A DNA stretch of 64,000 nucleotides, from positions 55,064,152 through 55,128,151 of the forward strand of contig NC_084763.1 of the NCBI RefSeq assembly GCF_028858725.1. Reading direction: 5' to 3'. The position numbers and the translations under genes were made by a program. Under the pieces are notes generated by a model. It made no database searches. It was not told where the DNA came from and saw only the letters and a list, made by a program, of their open reading frames with translations. Origin of the DNA: Colius striatus. Taxonomy: Eukaryota; Chordata; Aves; Coliiformes; Coliidae. Every line of letters begins with the position of its first letter. Within the stretch, counting starts at the first letter, position 1. Shown here piece by piece: positions 1 through 13,789 of the stretch.

Positions 1-75
1 TCTCCCTATCTATGAGAAGCAGTCACTTGAATGAGATACACCTCCTAGCTAATAACACATCTGGATTTTCCCTGG

Positions 76-262
76 TGTCCTGGTTTAGACCCATTCAGGA
101 ACAAAGGATCACAATCAGCTTTAAGCACCAAGGGCCTTTGGTATCCCCTAAGGACAGGGAGGGCTCACTTGCCTCTTATGGTCCCAGGCAAAACAGACAA
201 GGACTACTTGCCTTGGAGAAAAAAGAAAACAAAACAATTTAATCTGCTACCAACCAAAACTT
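76..262. mobile_element. LTR-like fragment, same family as 61150-62096
   Basis: Starts TGTCCTGGTTTAGACCCAT and contains AAGGACAGGGAGGGCTCACT. It parallels the first ~190 bp of the element at 61150. The remainder of that element is absent here. Confidence 0.6.
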
Positions 263-3164
263 TAGGTTACTGTGTTCTACTTAACTTGGGCTGCATCTTT
301 GTGCCCTTGCCTTCTCAGCTACTCTCACTAATGCTTGGGAAATGCCTGGGTTGATTTTGTTAGCATTTTTATAGTGCTGGGAGCAAAGAGGGAGGGGATA
401 ATGAGAAGGAAAGGGATCATTTATCAAGACAGAATTAAAAGCGAGACTTTAACAAAAACATATTTGGGTTAAGATTTTAAATGGCATTTGCCTGAATTGT
501 CTGGGAACCAATTTCCATCCACTTTATCCTCCTGTGGCCAGAAGGCTTACACAATGCATTTTACACTGTGATTTTCCCCACATTATTGGGGGGGGGGGGG
601 GTTATTTCAGATTCTACTATGCCTCCAGAGTTTCAAAGCTGAGTCTTAACCTTTCAATCTGCTTATTAATACTCATGTCATGGCTCCTGTTGAGAAAGAG
701 GTTTAGTGTCACTGTCCTCAATCAGTGTCCTTTCATTCACTTTCATTAAAGAACCATGTTTTCCTGACAAAGGATAACAAATGGACGCTGTGGGTTCCTA
801 ATGTGCTTTTTGACTACAGAGCCTGTACCATTTCTCTGAAGCAATGACAATTATTTGTCATTTTAATGTGACTTGGCAAGGAGATCCAAAAACATATGAC
901 CATTATTCATCAATATGTATATCTTGTGCTTGCATTAATATTAGAATATCATTATTATTACCCTGACACTGTATGAGCTAGACAAAATTACATCATGTAA
1001 AAAATGTATTAAGCTATGTTCAGCTATATCCATACAGCAAGGCAAAAGCAATTTAAAGACCCGTAGCAGCTCTGTGTTGAATGCAGCAATTCATTCTTAT
1101 TAGCAGTAAAGCCCCTTTACCTGGCTATTAATGAAATATATTTCAGTATCGCTCCATTGTTAATGGAAAACAGCATAGTTCTGTGTTACTGTTGTTACCA
1201 AACACACGAAGCTAACTCATCCATTTTCTTTGCTCCTGAAACCTCATGATGTTTAGTACTCTCAGTATTCCTGGTAAATGATTAGGGGTAAAAAAAAGAG
1301 CCAATTTCTGTTGATTTTGGGGAAAAGCTTCATCACGTTTCTCCTATTGTCAGTGTTTTTGTTGCTATTGTTTGTGTTCAAGCTATTTCACTTTTCTATA
1401 AACAGAGCTTGTATGCAATACTTGAGTTCAGTGCTAAGTTCATTATAAATTTTTCCTACAGAGAAATTAAAGAGTTGTGCTTATGTCAATGACAGTTGGA
1501 TTTAGAACAAAAAGTACCGGTTAAAGCCAGAGAGATACTTCTATTATTTGTGGGGTTTGTGAAGCATGGAATTAAAAGCAGATGAAGAAAAAAAATCCTA
1601 ACAATATTTAACATTTCTCTTCTCATTCCCTTGCACCTGAAAAATAATGTTACAAAAAAAGTGAAGTAGAAAAGTCTAGTAATAACAAGGCCAAGTGCAG
1701 GTTCTTGTACCCAAGCTGGGAGAACTTCCAGTATCAGTACAGGCTGGGAGGATGAAGGAATTGAAAGCAGCACTTGGAGAGCTTAAAAGAAGAGGAAGAA
1801 TCCATGCCTTTGGTACGTGGGATAGCTCTCTGACCAACAACAAGGTCTGAAGATAGTGAGCAATGGCTAGACATTTTGTATCTACTCAAAGTGGTCTCCC
1901 TAGGAGGTACTTTTAAAGCCACTTTAATATTGACTGTCTGTTCCCTACCATTTGATGCAAAATCAGTAAGCATGCAGGATGGTCAAAGTAGCCACATCAA
2001 TGCTCTGTTATTGTAAGGAGTGTTTAACAAGCATGCCTTTCAGTGTTTTCTCCAGTGTATATACTATGGTAAGTGCAGCAATATTTCTTCAGTCTTCCGA
2101 GAGCATGAGTGGGAACAAAGAAAAATGGAAAACAATGCAAAATTAAGATCATCAACCTTAAGCAGGAACAGCTAAACTACAAAGCAATGAAGGAAATCCC
2201 ACTAACTAAATCTCTTTAATATGTACAAATATTTGGCTCTTCACTTGTGAATCTTTATGATTCAGATTGTTTATCTTCCCAGTTTTTAGTAAACAAGATA
2301 CAGCTGGAATGAGCTGCAAGAGACCACTTTGTGCAAAATGTTTCATGGAAGACCAGAATAGCATCTGAAATAGCAAATCACCTGCTGGTGCTACAGAGAC
2401 AGATGATGTCCTAAAAATAACCTGGGCAAAAAAATTAAACTGCAGCCTTTATTAGTTCCCTGACCTGCCTTACCAGTGGGAACCCCCACAACCAGACCTA
2501 TTGCTTCAAGGCACATGACAGAGCAAATGGCTTGAAGTGAGCACTGGTGATGGAGATGGTAAGACTGCTACTGAAAGAAATGTATATTAAATATGGCACA
2601 GCAAAATAAATCTCATTTAAGCTTTATGACTTTTTAGGACTGCACATTTGTGTAAATGCTCAGAAAATGAACATTTTTTCCTTATGCCTCTTTGGAGAGG
2701 ACCCCCAGGAATACATTGTGCATATACTTAGTGGCCACTAGTAGAGGTGTGAAAAAATGAGACATTGCACAAAGATATGAGGTGGGGCTACAAACATTTG
2801 GAGGTTGTAAAGAACGGTTTGTCATGATAATATAGAATTTTAAAGTCAGGAAAAATATGGAACCAATATAAGAAATCCCTTAATGCTCTAAAGGATTTGG
2901 AATAGATCTAGGAAGGCAGTAATGGCTTTGCTATCACAAAGTTCCTTTAAAATGAGACCAAATAAAGCACAAAGAAGAATGATAGAAGAAGACCTTTAAT
3001 TTCTATGATTTGGGGGTTCTCTTTCATCACTTGATCAATTTCTACATTCTCAATAGACAAAATAGAGATGTAAAACCAAAAAAGAAACACCGAAAGCACC
3101 ACAGCTTATGCTAAACTACAGAGATCATTTAATAAATGAAAAGACTTTTTTTCATGCACTTACT
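263..3164. other. Intergenic, no gene seen
   Basis: AT-rich, with stops in all frames and no coding homology I recognise. The part at about 780-1250 is rich in TAAT/ATTA cores and low in repeats, so it may be conserved noncoding DNA. Confidence 0.6.
588..601 (+). repeat. Poly-G run (14 G)
   Basis: Fourteen consecutive Gs in an AT-rich context. It could form a G-rich structure or be a sequencing-unstable homopolymer. Confidence 0.95.
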
Positions 3165-3254
3165 CTAGATGGCCTTCTCTGGCCTGGGGGTTGGACTAGA
3201 TGATCTTTGGAGGTCCCTTCCAACCCTTAAGATTCTGTGTGTGATTCTGTGTGA
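3165..3254 (+). mobile_element. CR1 3' end fragment, ATTCTGTG-tail type
   Basis: Contains GGTTGGACTAGATGATCTT and GGTCCCTTCCAACCC, followed by a degenerate ATTCTGTG octamer tail. This is the terminal ~90 bp of CR1. Confidence 0.88.
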
Positions 3255-6200
3255 GTAGTGGTCAAAAACTCACAGATAAAACTCAAAATGTCATTGGGGC
3301 TGGTAAACAGATGTTGATAATCATGCAGCATGATGTTTGCAACCATTGGGGTTTTCTTTAATTAAATGAGTTGGAAAGATTAATCATCACTCCTATAGAT
3401 CCTGGTACTTATGCTGGTTTGAGTTTTTTGGTTGATCTTAGGCTGAGAAGGTATAGAAAATGTGAACCTCTTTGTTAAGCACAGTGTCACTGCATAGCTA
3501 GAAGCTGGCATCTAACAAATAATGGTCATTTTATACAAATTCAATAGCACGACTTTTTCCAGTTACTCAGTTTTCATCATGAGGCTCTTGATTACTTCCT
3601 CGGCACCTGTAACTTCTTTGGCAAAGGGGAATAAGATGTAGTTTGTCAAAAGTTAGAAGTAAAACCATACGATATTATAATCATCCAGTAACTCACACAT
3701 GCCCAGAGAACCTCAATTTTACAGGAAGATACTTCCAATGTTTCCTGTGTATTTTAGAATTTTATAGCTCTAAAAAATGATTTACTGACAAACAAAATCT
3801 AGAAGAGAACATCAGCTTTGGTTTATCACAGTAAAAATATACTATCCCCAAAAAACCCACAATCTGTGGGGAAGAGAAACAATGGAAAAACTTGGTTACA
3901 AGGAAGCAAAGCACAGTTTTAGTCATTAGGCAAGCAACTGAAATAAGTAGAAGATTTTTTATTTGCTTAAAACAGGAGAGCTCAGTGCTGAGGTCTGTAA
4001 AGCTAGACTAAAGTTAGGCTAGGGTAAAGCTAGGAGAAAGTTAGGCTCTGTAAAGGCTTGTGCTCATGATCATCAAGTGTTTCATCATGCTTGTATTCAA
4101 ATAAGGACATTCTGATAATTCAAAGGTAAACAATGTAATAAATGGGTATACCTCACTGGTAGATGCAAATATTTCTCAAAAATGGATGATTTCTCATTGA
4201 AAATGGACAATAATTAGCACAAAATAGGACTTAATCTAGAAGGAAGTTTTATTTGAGAATATGTTGTAAACAAAAAAGTAATGTAATGAAAATGATTGGT
4301 TATAAGAAGGTCAGAACACAAAAATCCTAATGCAAATTTGACTTCACCTCATTGCTTAGATAATATCCATTCTAAGCATACACTATATGTTTTGCAGCAT
4401 ACTTTGCTATTGTATTTGTTAACTGTCATCTTTCATGGACTTGGGTGAATGAACTGCATTGAACTGACCCTTCAAATAAGATCCTACTGAAAAAATAAAA
4501 AGAACAGTTTGTTTGGATTCCTATTGATTGCTCTGCACCACAAGCTGTGTGCTGGAATTGCCAGGAAGATGGCCATGAATTTGGTAAAATATTCTCCTCA
4601 TACATATGAATTTTCTTGTAGTGAATCAGTTGTATAAAGAAAAAAGATGGTACAGGAGCAACATAAGCTGAAATCTATCATTGGCTTCAGTGATATAAGT
4701 AAGCTTCATTGGGTTGAATACCCCTCACATTTATCGGATCAAGATATTTAATGCATTAAAAATCAAGATAGTGCTCTTAAAAATGAAACATTAGGGTTCC
4801 ATAGCGCTTCCAGGAAAGAAAGCTTTCAATAAAACATATTTACATCTAACTGACCCATAATCAAAAGTATTCTCATAAATATTTCGCAGCCAAGCAAGCT
4901 AAAGCTATTCAAAAAGGAGTTGCCAATAGTTTCAAAAGAGAGCATAAAAATAACTAAGGCATCCTTGTGAGTATACTTTATTTGTCCTTGAAAAAAATAT
5001 ATCCAATGTACCTTTCAAAATGATTTATTATGTGTTATTGTTACGGTGTTCAATATTGTTCAATACTGAACTACTGTACTGATTACCGCTCTCCCAGTCT
5101 GCTTTAGTTCTATCATGTGCTTTTATTTACCACCTGAGGCAAAAATGTTTTAATTGGTTTAGCGAAGCTTGAACTCTCTTTTATCAATGACACATTTCAT
5201 CAAAATAGAATGGAGCCAGTAGCTCTGCATACTCTCCCAGTGTTGAAAAACAATGGTTTTATTGGAGGGCTTAAGTTTGGAAATGGGTCTCTCCAGCATA
5301 AATTAGTTAATCACTTTAATAGCAACAGCAGAACATCTTGATTTTTATCTTTTTCTTTTCATAGTAAGAAAACTTACAAAGAGATTGCACTAACTCTTCA
5401 ATAATTTAACTTCATTCTAGATAAATTCTTTCTGCAAACTGACCCTAAAGTCTGTGTTGGATATCTACCAAAGTTCTAGAATATGACATTACACAGTTCA
5501 CACTATTGCGAGGGACAGAACTAAATCATGTACCTTCTGACTTAAGTTGCTGTTGTTATTATCTTTATGCAAAACAGAGAGAGAATTACAAAACAGAGAG
5601 AATTGTAGTCATGTTTTAACTATAATGGTTTGCAGTGATTAGAAAAGAAAAAATCACACTTTTTCCTGATCAAAAATGCACTTTTAAAAAGGCATCTGAC
5701 TTTCTTAGGGAAGATATCATAAGACTTGTGAGCAGCAAAAACACAGTTCTCTGTCTACGTTCTTAAAAGCATTTAGTTAACTAGGTCATGACCCCACTAT
5801 GAGCATAATATTTTCTAAAAGTTATTTGTAACAAAAAGATATGTATAACTATAACATAGTAGCAACTTAATTGCAAAACAAGGAATAAACATATTAGCCT
5901 GTTTCTATCAATATTTTCAACCGTGATCATAAATATTTACATTGAAATATAACAAATTAAATATTTTTTCAGGAATGACAGAATTAATGAACCCTTTTCT
6001 CACAGAAAGTCCTGTATTATATCTCTCACAGAGCTTGCTTGCCACAGGTCTTGCTTTTATCCCAGCTATTTGGGCAGAAGGTGCAATAGCTGGATGGTAC
6101 GACACACATGGTGACTGACCAGGCAGTTTCTGTTTCAGCACATGTAGCATTTCCACATTCACTTATGCATGTAAGTTCTTTTTGTCTTTTCCTCAATGAA

Positions 6201-6778
6201 GGAAATCTCTATTCAAATACTTATTTCACAAACCTCCTCCAAATTCATTATCTTTAAATTCTTGGGTCCAACCTGCCTGTATTGTTTGAAATTCATTTCT
6301 GGATTCAAAAGTTTTTAGGACTAGCTGGAAGGAAAGATGTACAGAGAGACTACAAGAACAATTGCATATATTTTGTGTCCTTAGGTATTCAAGTTAAATG
6401 AGATATCTATGATCTTTGCCTTTTGTCTTGCACAGCAGTACCTTATTGCATGTCAGAGACTGTTCAGTGTCACCAACAGTCACTGGAAAAGACTTCTGCT
6501 TGCCCTGACATTTGTGGTGCTTGTTCTCTGCCTGTTTACTGCAAAGGGAACAAGTCTGCAAACTGTAGACACAGTGGAGGATATGCTGTGCATCTAGGGC
6601 ATTTGTTAAGATGTCAAACAGCCCTGCTTCACAGACTTTTTGTGGGGTTGTGTGAGCAATGCACGGTTAACCTCAAATCACACTTTAGACAGGTTGAGAG
6701 AAAATGCACAAAAATCATGACCTCCAGAACAAATAGTACAGTTAAAAAACATTTACAGAATATGTTAACATAACTGTT
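3255..6778. other. Intergenic, no gene seen
   Basis: AT-rich unique sequence with a small imperfect tandem array at 3994-4052. A Cys-rich open frame at 6423-6773 has no recognisable homology. Confidence 0.6.
3994..4052 (+). repeat. Imperfect short tandem array
   Basis: Alternating units of the type TAAAGCTAG and AAAGTTAGGCT repeat three times with drift. Confidence 0.7.
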
Positions 6779-6945
6779 TGTATTGGGTTTGCATGGCAAG
6801 ATTTTGGTAGTGAGAGGGTTACAGAGGCATCTTCTGTGAGAAGCTGCAAGAAGCTTCCCCTATGTCAGATAGAACCAATGCCAGACAGCTCCAAGATGGA
6901 CCCACCACTGGCCCAAGAGTAGGGGTGGTAGTGCCATCCAACTTT
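6779..6945. mobile_element. LTR-like fragment, second family
   Basis: Begins TGTATTGGGTTTGCATGGCA and contains GTGAGAAGCTGCAAGAAGCT and GACAGCTCCAAGATGGACCC. This matches the start of an avian endogenous-retrovirus LTR as I remember it. Only ~165 bp remain, without coding sequence. Confidence 0.55.
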
Positions 6946-8217
6946 AGGCTTCTTTGGACTTAAGATTCACATTACATAAGTTGCCACTACTGTATTTTTT
7001 TACCATGCATATTCAAATATAAGAGTAAAACATAATTCTCATGCTTGTGAAAGTTTTACTGGCACAAGAGCTAGCAAGATGTTTATGGGAAATACTTTTA
7101 TAATGCATTTCAAAATTTACTTGAAAAATACTCCAAAAAACACACTCCAGGAGATGAGGCTTCTAGACCTGATCTCATTTCCAACAAGTTAGCAACAAAT
7201 TTTTGCAATGGATCCTAATTCTGTTCAGTAATCTAAAATACAAATTTTAACATACCAAAACTTAGAAACAAGCAGGAAAATCAAATACTGTACACCATCC
7301 CTATTTAGAAGCTCAAAGAGAGCAAAAGACCCAGATCTACAGGCAAAAAGCGAGGTAGCTATAATATTTGGTAACATAGGAAACATTTGGCACGTTATTA
7401 TTTCACAGACTACTAACCCAGCTCAAAAGAGTGTATTGTAAAATAAAAAGACCTATACTTTTCTACAAAGCTTGGCAAATCTTACATAAAACAACAATGT
7501 GTGGAAACAAAACTATGATTTACAATGTTTTTTCCATGTTATTTATTACACTGAATGGCTTTAGATATATAGCATACATATTTAATATTTATCTCTGGAT
7601 TGTTTTCAGTTAGAACATTATTTCTTAGATTCTATTCCTTTTCTTTCTTTTTTGTTTACTGGCTGCAATAAATTCTTATTGTTTCCATTTCTTCATTTTA
7701 CAAGGCAAAAACTGTACTTAATGCCTCATCTTATGGGTATAAAAATGGAAGCTGATGTAGTACACTGCTATGATTTATACAGCTTCACCCAAAACTGTGT
7801 ATTTAATCCCATAGTGAGGCTATAATGTCTCTGGAACTACCACTTATTTCTGAATAAAACTGATACAAGAAATATATAACTTTGAGGTGAACAAAAACAT
7901 TACAAGAGAAAACCAAGAAAGGCTGGAAACGGATCAATTATGAATGTGCAAGAGTCAACCTTTCTGAAATCAGATTTTAGACTTCAATATACTTCGCACA
8001 CTGGTTTGTCTTGATGCTGTTCCCCTCTGGAGTATCAGCCCGAGGGAACAAAGTTGATCCCATAACTAATTACTACCCCATACAAACTTTTCTTTCTTAA
8101 GCTTTCAAATACTGGACTGTCTGAGGGGGAAACCTCAAAGCCTGTTCACTTTCTAGCTAGTAGTGAGGTGGGAAGGCACTGAGAGAATTTATGTAGGAAA
8201 CTACTAAGTATTTGCCT

Positions 8218-8635
8218 TTGGTGAATTTCATGAGATTCCTGACAGCCCATTTCTGGACCCTGATGAAGTCTGTCAAACAGCCACCCTGCCCTCCAGTGTA
8301 CTGATTTCTCAATTCATGTAATCTACAAGCTTGCAAAGGTTGTACTCTATCCAGTCACCCAAGCTGTTACTGAAGATGAGCACGGTTGGCATCAGTCCCT
8401 GAGGCATGACACTCATAACCAGCAGCCAAGGGAGCTTTGTACCACCAGTCACCACACTTAGAGCTCAATGGTTGAGATAATTTGATGGCCATCTTTACTG
8501 TGTATCTATCCAGTCCATAGCTCATCAGTTTGGCTATAAGAATACTAGGTAGATCGTTAATGGCCTTACTAAATTCAAGGTATACAACACCCACCACTCT
8601 CCCCTTGTCTGCTCAGTTAGTCATCACAAAACACA
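8218..8635 (-). mobile_element. Old CR1 ORF2 fragment
   Basis: On the minus strand the translation contains VVYLEFSKAIN followed by ILIAKLMSYGLDRYTVK, the CR1 reverse-transcriptase palm A region. The continuation toward lower coordinates matches the CR1 stretch meaning 'WAVRNLMKFTKGK'. It is heavily decayed, with no recognisable 3' tail. Confidence 0.75.
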
Positions 8636-11600
8636 AATAACCCTCCCAGGCCCCATGGCACAGGACACATATAGGTAACCTAAACAAAGCTTATCAAAGA
8701 TGAGGACTGGCATGAGTACACAGGATCTACCTGCTAACAACTGTTTCCAACTGGTGCAAACAAATCAAGAAATCTAGGAAGTCAGAACCAGTTCCCTGCT
8801 GGCCTTTAGTTTTCTTCTGAAATTCTATGAGGAAACTTCTCTGTTTGTAAACGTGGTGCCCTCTGAAATTCAAAATAAAGGAGTCAGGATTTTCATTTGC
8901 TCTGTCAGTGTAGCAACTGAAACAACACTGAAAACTCAGAGGTGCAAGATTTGGGGTATACATCCTCATCACTAATTTCCCGAAATGAACAGATTTCTCT
9001 ACTGAAATACAAAAAGCTTGGTGAAATTTTGCCACATTAAGCTGCAAATCAGTATTTCTTTTCAATGTCATATGAAAAAGGTGCCAAGACAAAAATGTTC
9101 CTGTCGTCATGTGATTCATTGGAGCACAAACTTACACTCACAGTCCCTGACAAGCTCTTGAGTTTTGCTTTCAGCTGCACTGCTCCAGAATGAAGCTATC
9201 AAAGAAAGTGGAGAGGGCAGCTGCCCTAGGATTTCTCTGCACCAAGGTGATGCTGCTGAAAGTATACTAGCTGCTTATGATGATTTAAAAGAAAACAAAA
9301 TTGGTAAGGTGATAGTAGAGATGAATGGATTTGGAAACTGATCCTTCCACACTTCACGTAACACTAAGTTTTGTAGAACACTGTGCAAGGAAGTATCACA
9401 CGTCAGATTGCAGAATGGGCTCTGACACTACCAGCTCCATACAATTTAATCACAAGCACTTCAGCTGTTTCTAGTGATTCAACAAGATGCCTGAACATCA
9501 GATTGTCTCCTCTGTTTTCCACAGCCAGCCATCTTGAGATGAGAGTTGTCATAACACTCTAGACTTATCTGCTTTATTGGTTTTTTCTTACCAGCAGTGT
9601 TAGCAGTGGTCCCACTGTTGTGCTGAATTAGCAGTTTTCTTCTCAGCCTTACTTTTCTGGATTTATATATTTTTCTACAATAAAGTTATTTAGTGTATTT
9701 CAAAGGCCCAGAAATGAAGGGAAACGGTAAGACTAAAACCACCTCTTCCTAGGCTCAAACAGTTCTGTAATGTATCACTTCACAAAAACTGAATTTGTAC
9801 AAAGCAGAGAAACTTACAACTTTACAGCTAATGGCAAAACTTCAAAGAAAACTTCTAGTACTTGCAGTTACAGTTCATAGTCCATAAGGACCATGTATCA
9901 TTCAACATATTGTATCTCAGGAATAGATTGTTTTAACTAACACAGCAATGTAGTATCGAGGAAAGGCTCCTACTCATCTCACAGTATTTAACTAAGACAG
10001 GATCGTGGTATTGAGGATATGTTCCTAATACATCTAGACAGTTCTATGTCACAATCATCCCTTGAAGCTTTGATGCCTATCAGTTGCTGCTTAGAATGAC
10101 AGGAGAAAGTGTATTCGACTTTTTTTACTCTTTATTCTTTATTATAAAGAAAGTAAGAAATGGAAAGCAAATAAACATGTCAGTAGAATTTTGCACGTGG
10201 AGAAAATGAGAAGAAAAAAAATAAAGCAGTTTTTATTTTCAAGAATAAAAGTTGTCAGCAAAAATGGCAACAGTATCTAAATCAGGGACAAGTCATGGTT
10301 GTTGTGGGAAAGCATAAATTTGTAATCCTTCACTTTGTGTGTTCCAAAGCAGATGTTCAGGTGCTATAAATCAGCAAAGCTTCCTGACCCTTAATTTCTT
10401 AACCACAGGATTGTGACGAGGATTTTCTTAGGCCTGAATTTAGTTATTCCAGCCATTCTAAGTACTATAATACCCTCTAGTGGGCAAAGAATTTGTATTC
10501 AAACATGCTAAACCAGTTAATTTCAATGATCTGAAGCAACCACTGGTTGCAATCTTGAAAATGTCGAGTTTGAGTGCATGACTCACAGGCGTGATCTATA
10601 AAATAAGCTACATACAAGCTAGAACAATGTATATGATTGATTTTTCGGTGATGATAACACTCTGTAAATAGGAACTTATATTTTCATGAAAGGAAAGACT
10701 CACCTCAAACCAATTTTGAAGTTACAGTAACATATGTCCTCCCTTTCCCTAAGGTTTCTCATCTGAGGGGCACTTTTCTATGTATTGCCAACATTTCCTT
10801 TGAATAAATCATTATTCTCAACATGGCTTGTCCCTGTGAATCTCGTGTCCTTGCTTTCTTCTTTATGTATTCTTAAAATGTCACGAATATGTGATACTTT
10901 AGCAGAATGCATTGCAGATATAAATGTGTCATGGGCCCAAGGAAATCACAGACTCCTGTGGAAAGGGTATCAATATGAAATAAATGGAATTTTCAGCTAC
11001 CTCTGTGAAAACAGATGAAATAATGAATTTTCATAACAGATCTGAAGGACAAAATGTCATGTAGGAAGAAACAGATTGCCCCGAGAATAAAAAAAGCAAT
11101 AACATTTGTGTTAATATTTAAGGAGACAAAGCAATGGTTAAGGATGGAAAATTAAACAAAAGGCAATTTTCATTAAACATAAGTACTGCAGGTGAAAAAG
11201 TGATGAGAACATAAAGAGAGGAGTACCACTGTGTCAGGCTTTTAGGAAAAAGGAATCTGAAACAGAAAACCTGAGAAAGTAAGAAAAATCATTTAGAGAG
11301 CAAGACACTTAAATGAACAAATGGTTTTGACTGCTATGCTTAGAACATGGGTTCCTGTCTCTTGAGTACAGAACACTTTCTGAGTAGCTTCATTTTCTCC
11401 TACCTGCAATCTGAACAACTCTTCTTTCTGTATTCATCCAACACATCGGCTGCTTCAAAACAAAATTTCCCCAGTAAAACCAACTTTCCCCCAGTCTCTC
11501 CAAGATAAAAAGTAACACTGATCTAAATACTTTCATGGAATTCTGCAGTAAACCAGCCCTTTTGCAAAACTGGAACTTTCTTGTCCAATTTTGACTAAAT

Positions 11601-13789
11601 TATGTGTATCTAATTAATGTTTCAATAGAATTAATATGTTTCAATTCAGTTTCATTGAAATCAAACATTTCAGTGTTTTGTTTCAAAGAAAGTTTCATTT
11701 GAAATGTAGTTCACATTACCAAAATTGATGACTCTATATGTCTTTTAAAAATTTAACTGCAGTTCTAGCTCTTTTTCTTCTGTGCATTATCATTTCTAGG
11801 TAAACTCTGCAATTAAAGGGAGAGTAGTGATGGCACAGTAAGTTAATAGCCCATTCATGTCATACTAAACTTGTCTGACACTTGTAACTAATAATGCCAG
11901 AGACTCAGCACTACTATCACTGTGTTGTTACTTCACATTCTTAATTACATCCCAAATAGTCTTAATAATTACAGACTTTTTCTGGACAATTATGATGTCA
12001 CCTCATTTTCCTTTTTTCTCCCCAAAAATTGCAGTCCATAATCCAAAGGCATTTGCTGTGAGCCCTACACTGAGTGACAACATAGGGTTAAGGGATGTTC
12101 AAATTTTACCTATCTCTGTAAGGTCACTTTATTTGAAAATAATAGAAAATATCAGTATGCTTTGGGAGGGGAAAAAAAAAGACTTGTCTTTAAACATCAT
12201 GAAAATGCCACAGTAACTTGCAAGAAGTGAATAAATTACTGTTTCTACAATAGCTCATTTGCTGTCATACTTTCTTCTACACTTAGGAATCATAAAGGAA
12301 ATGGAACAGTGAGTAGTATCGTTAAGTTCTGATGCAGTTTGTACTATACTATAGGGGTATTCACTCATCAATGTTTCTGCAAATGGTGGAGTTGCAGCTC
12401 CAGTAGTCTTAAAGAGCTTACCTAAAACTAAATTATTGTCTATAGCATTAAGATACTTATATATACAGTACATTTGCAAGAACAAACTCTTTTCTAACTT
12501 GCTATATTGGCTATGATAGAAAGTTGTGATTCTCCAGGAATTCCTTCCCACTGCTCAAGGATATCAGCCCCAACCATTAAAATGCTCAGGACAATCAGTA
12601 GCTTGTAGCTATGATGCTACAAACTGAAGTCAACAGAATCGAGATAAACCAAGTGAGTTTGGATTAGAGATTAGAAGGGAGAGAACCTGTTTTTTCCTAA
12701 AAATCCAAAACCATCAAATATTTCACAAAGAAGAAAAAAAATACGCTGAATGCATATTATTTAAAAGGAAAAAAAAGAAAACTTGCAGATATTTTTTAAA
12801 GTGCTTGTTAAATCACCAGATCAACCACATGATGGCAGTCCAGCATTAAAAAGGAAAAGTGCTTGTGTGTTTCACAGAAACTCGTTTAAAAAGTAGATCA
12901 AAGTTGTGCATACTACTCAGAATATATCCAAGCAATGTTGTAAAACAGTGATTTTAGAGTCTTCTTGATTTGCATACTTTTATACATTTTGAGGTAAACA
13001 CAAAATATGCAGAGAAGTCTGTTTTATTTATCTTCTATGAAACCCAACTTTATAGCGCAGTTTGTACAGCCCAGAGTCAGTCCACAGAAGCAAGATTTAA
13101 ACACCATTCTTTCATAATTTTGGAAAACACAATTTCCATATAGTAGCGTGCTATTTGCCTCTATAATCTAGAGACAAGGATGTTGTGCAGGACAGTATAA
13201 AATTCTTTGTTCTTCTCTTATCCACAAATGCTGTAACCCCAGCCTTGTTTGCTGCAGCTGACTATACAGTTTGTCTTTTACCATTTGCATTAGTGAGGAT
13301 ACTGATTTCAGCAGTGTTTCAAAAATAATTTCCAAATGCTTTTCTTAATCAGCACATGGCAGATTGTTCCATTTGGCACATATGCCCCAAATTGCTTCCT
13401 TGTTCCCAGATTAATTAGTTTTTATTTCTCTGTATGGAACTCTGTGTGCTGTATGCCAACCAAATCAATGTGGGTCAAATTGCTTTACATCTTGTGTCTC
13501 TCATTACTGTCTGTGCTTTTGTCAGTATAGTGAGTAACTGAAAATGTGTTTTCTCATATCTGCATTCCAATTATGTGGAGCTAATTAGCAACATCAGAGG
13601 TACGTAACAGTCAGTAGCTGGCAAGATGTTTTAAAAGTGAAATAATTTTTATACAACACAGGGCACCAGCCTAAAACATCAATGTCACTACATTGTCACT
13701 ACACAACAGAACTGCTTCTACACCAAAACATGGCTATTTGTCATTCTAACTCAGGTTAGAAACATAGATTCAATTTAACTTGATATTGT
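8636..13789. other. Intergenic, no gene seen
   Basis: Mostly unique AT-rich DNA. It contains a cluster of TTTCA/TGAAA motifs at 11618-11705. No splice-bounded coding homology was recognised on either strand. Confidence 0.6.

Noticed and set aside
6409..6773. Cys-rich open frame of 116 codons and an overlapping frame with a hydrophobic segment
   Set aside because: No recognisable homology, no splice or promoter context, and two frames overlap the same DNA. It stops just before an LTR-like repeat. Chance is the simplest reading.
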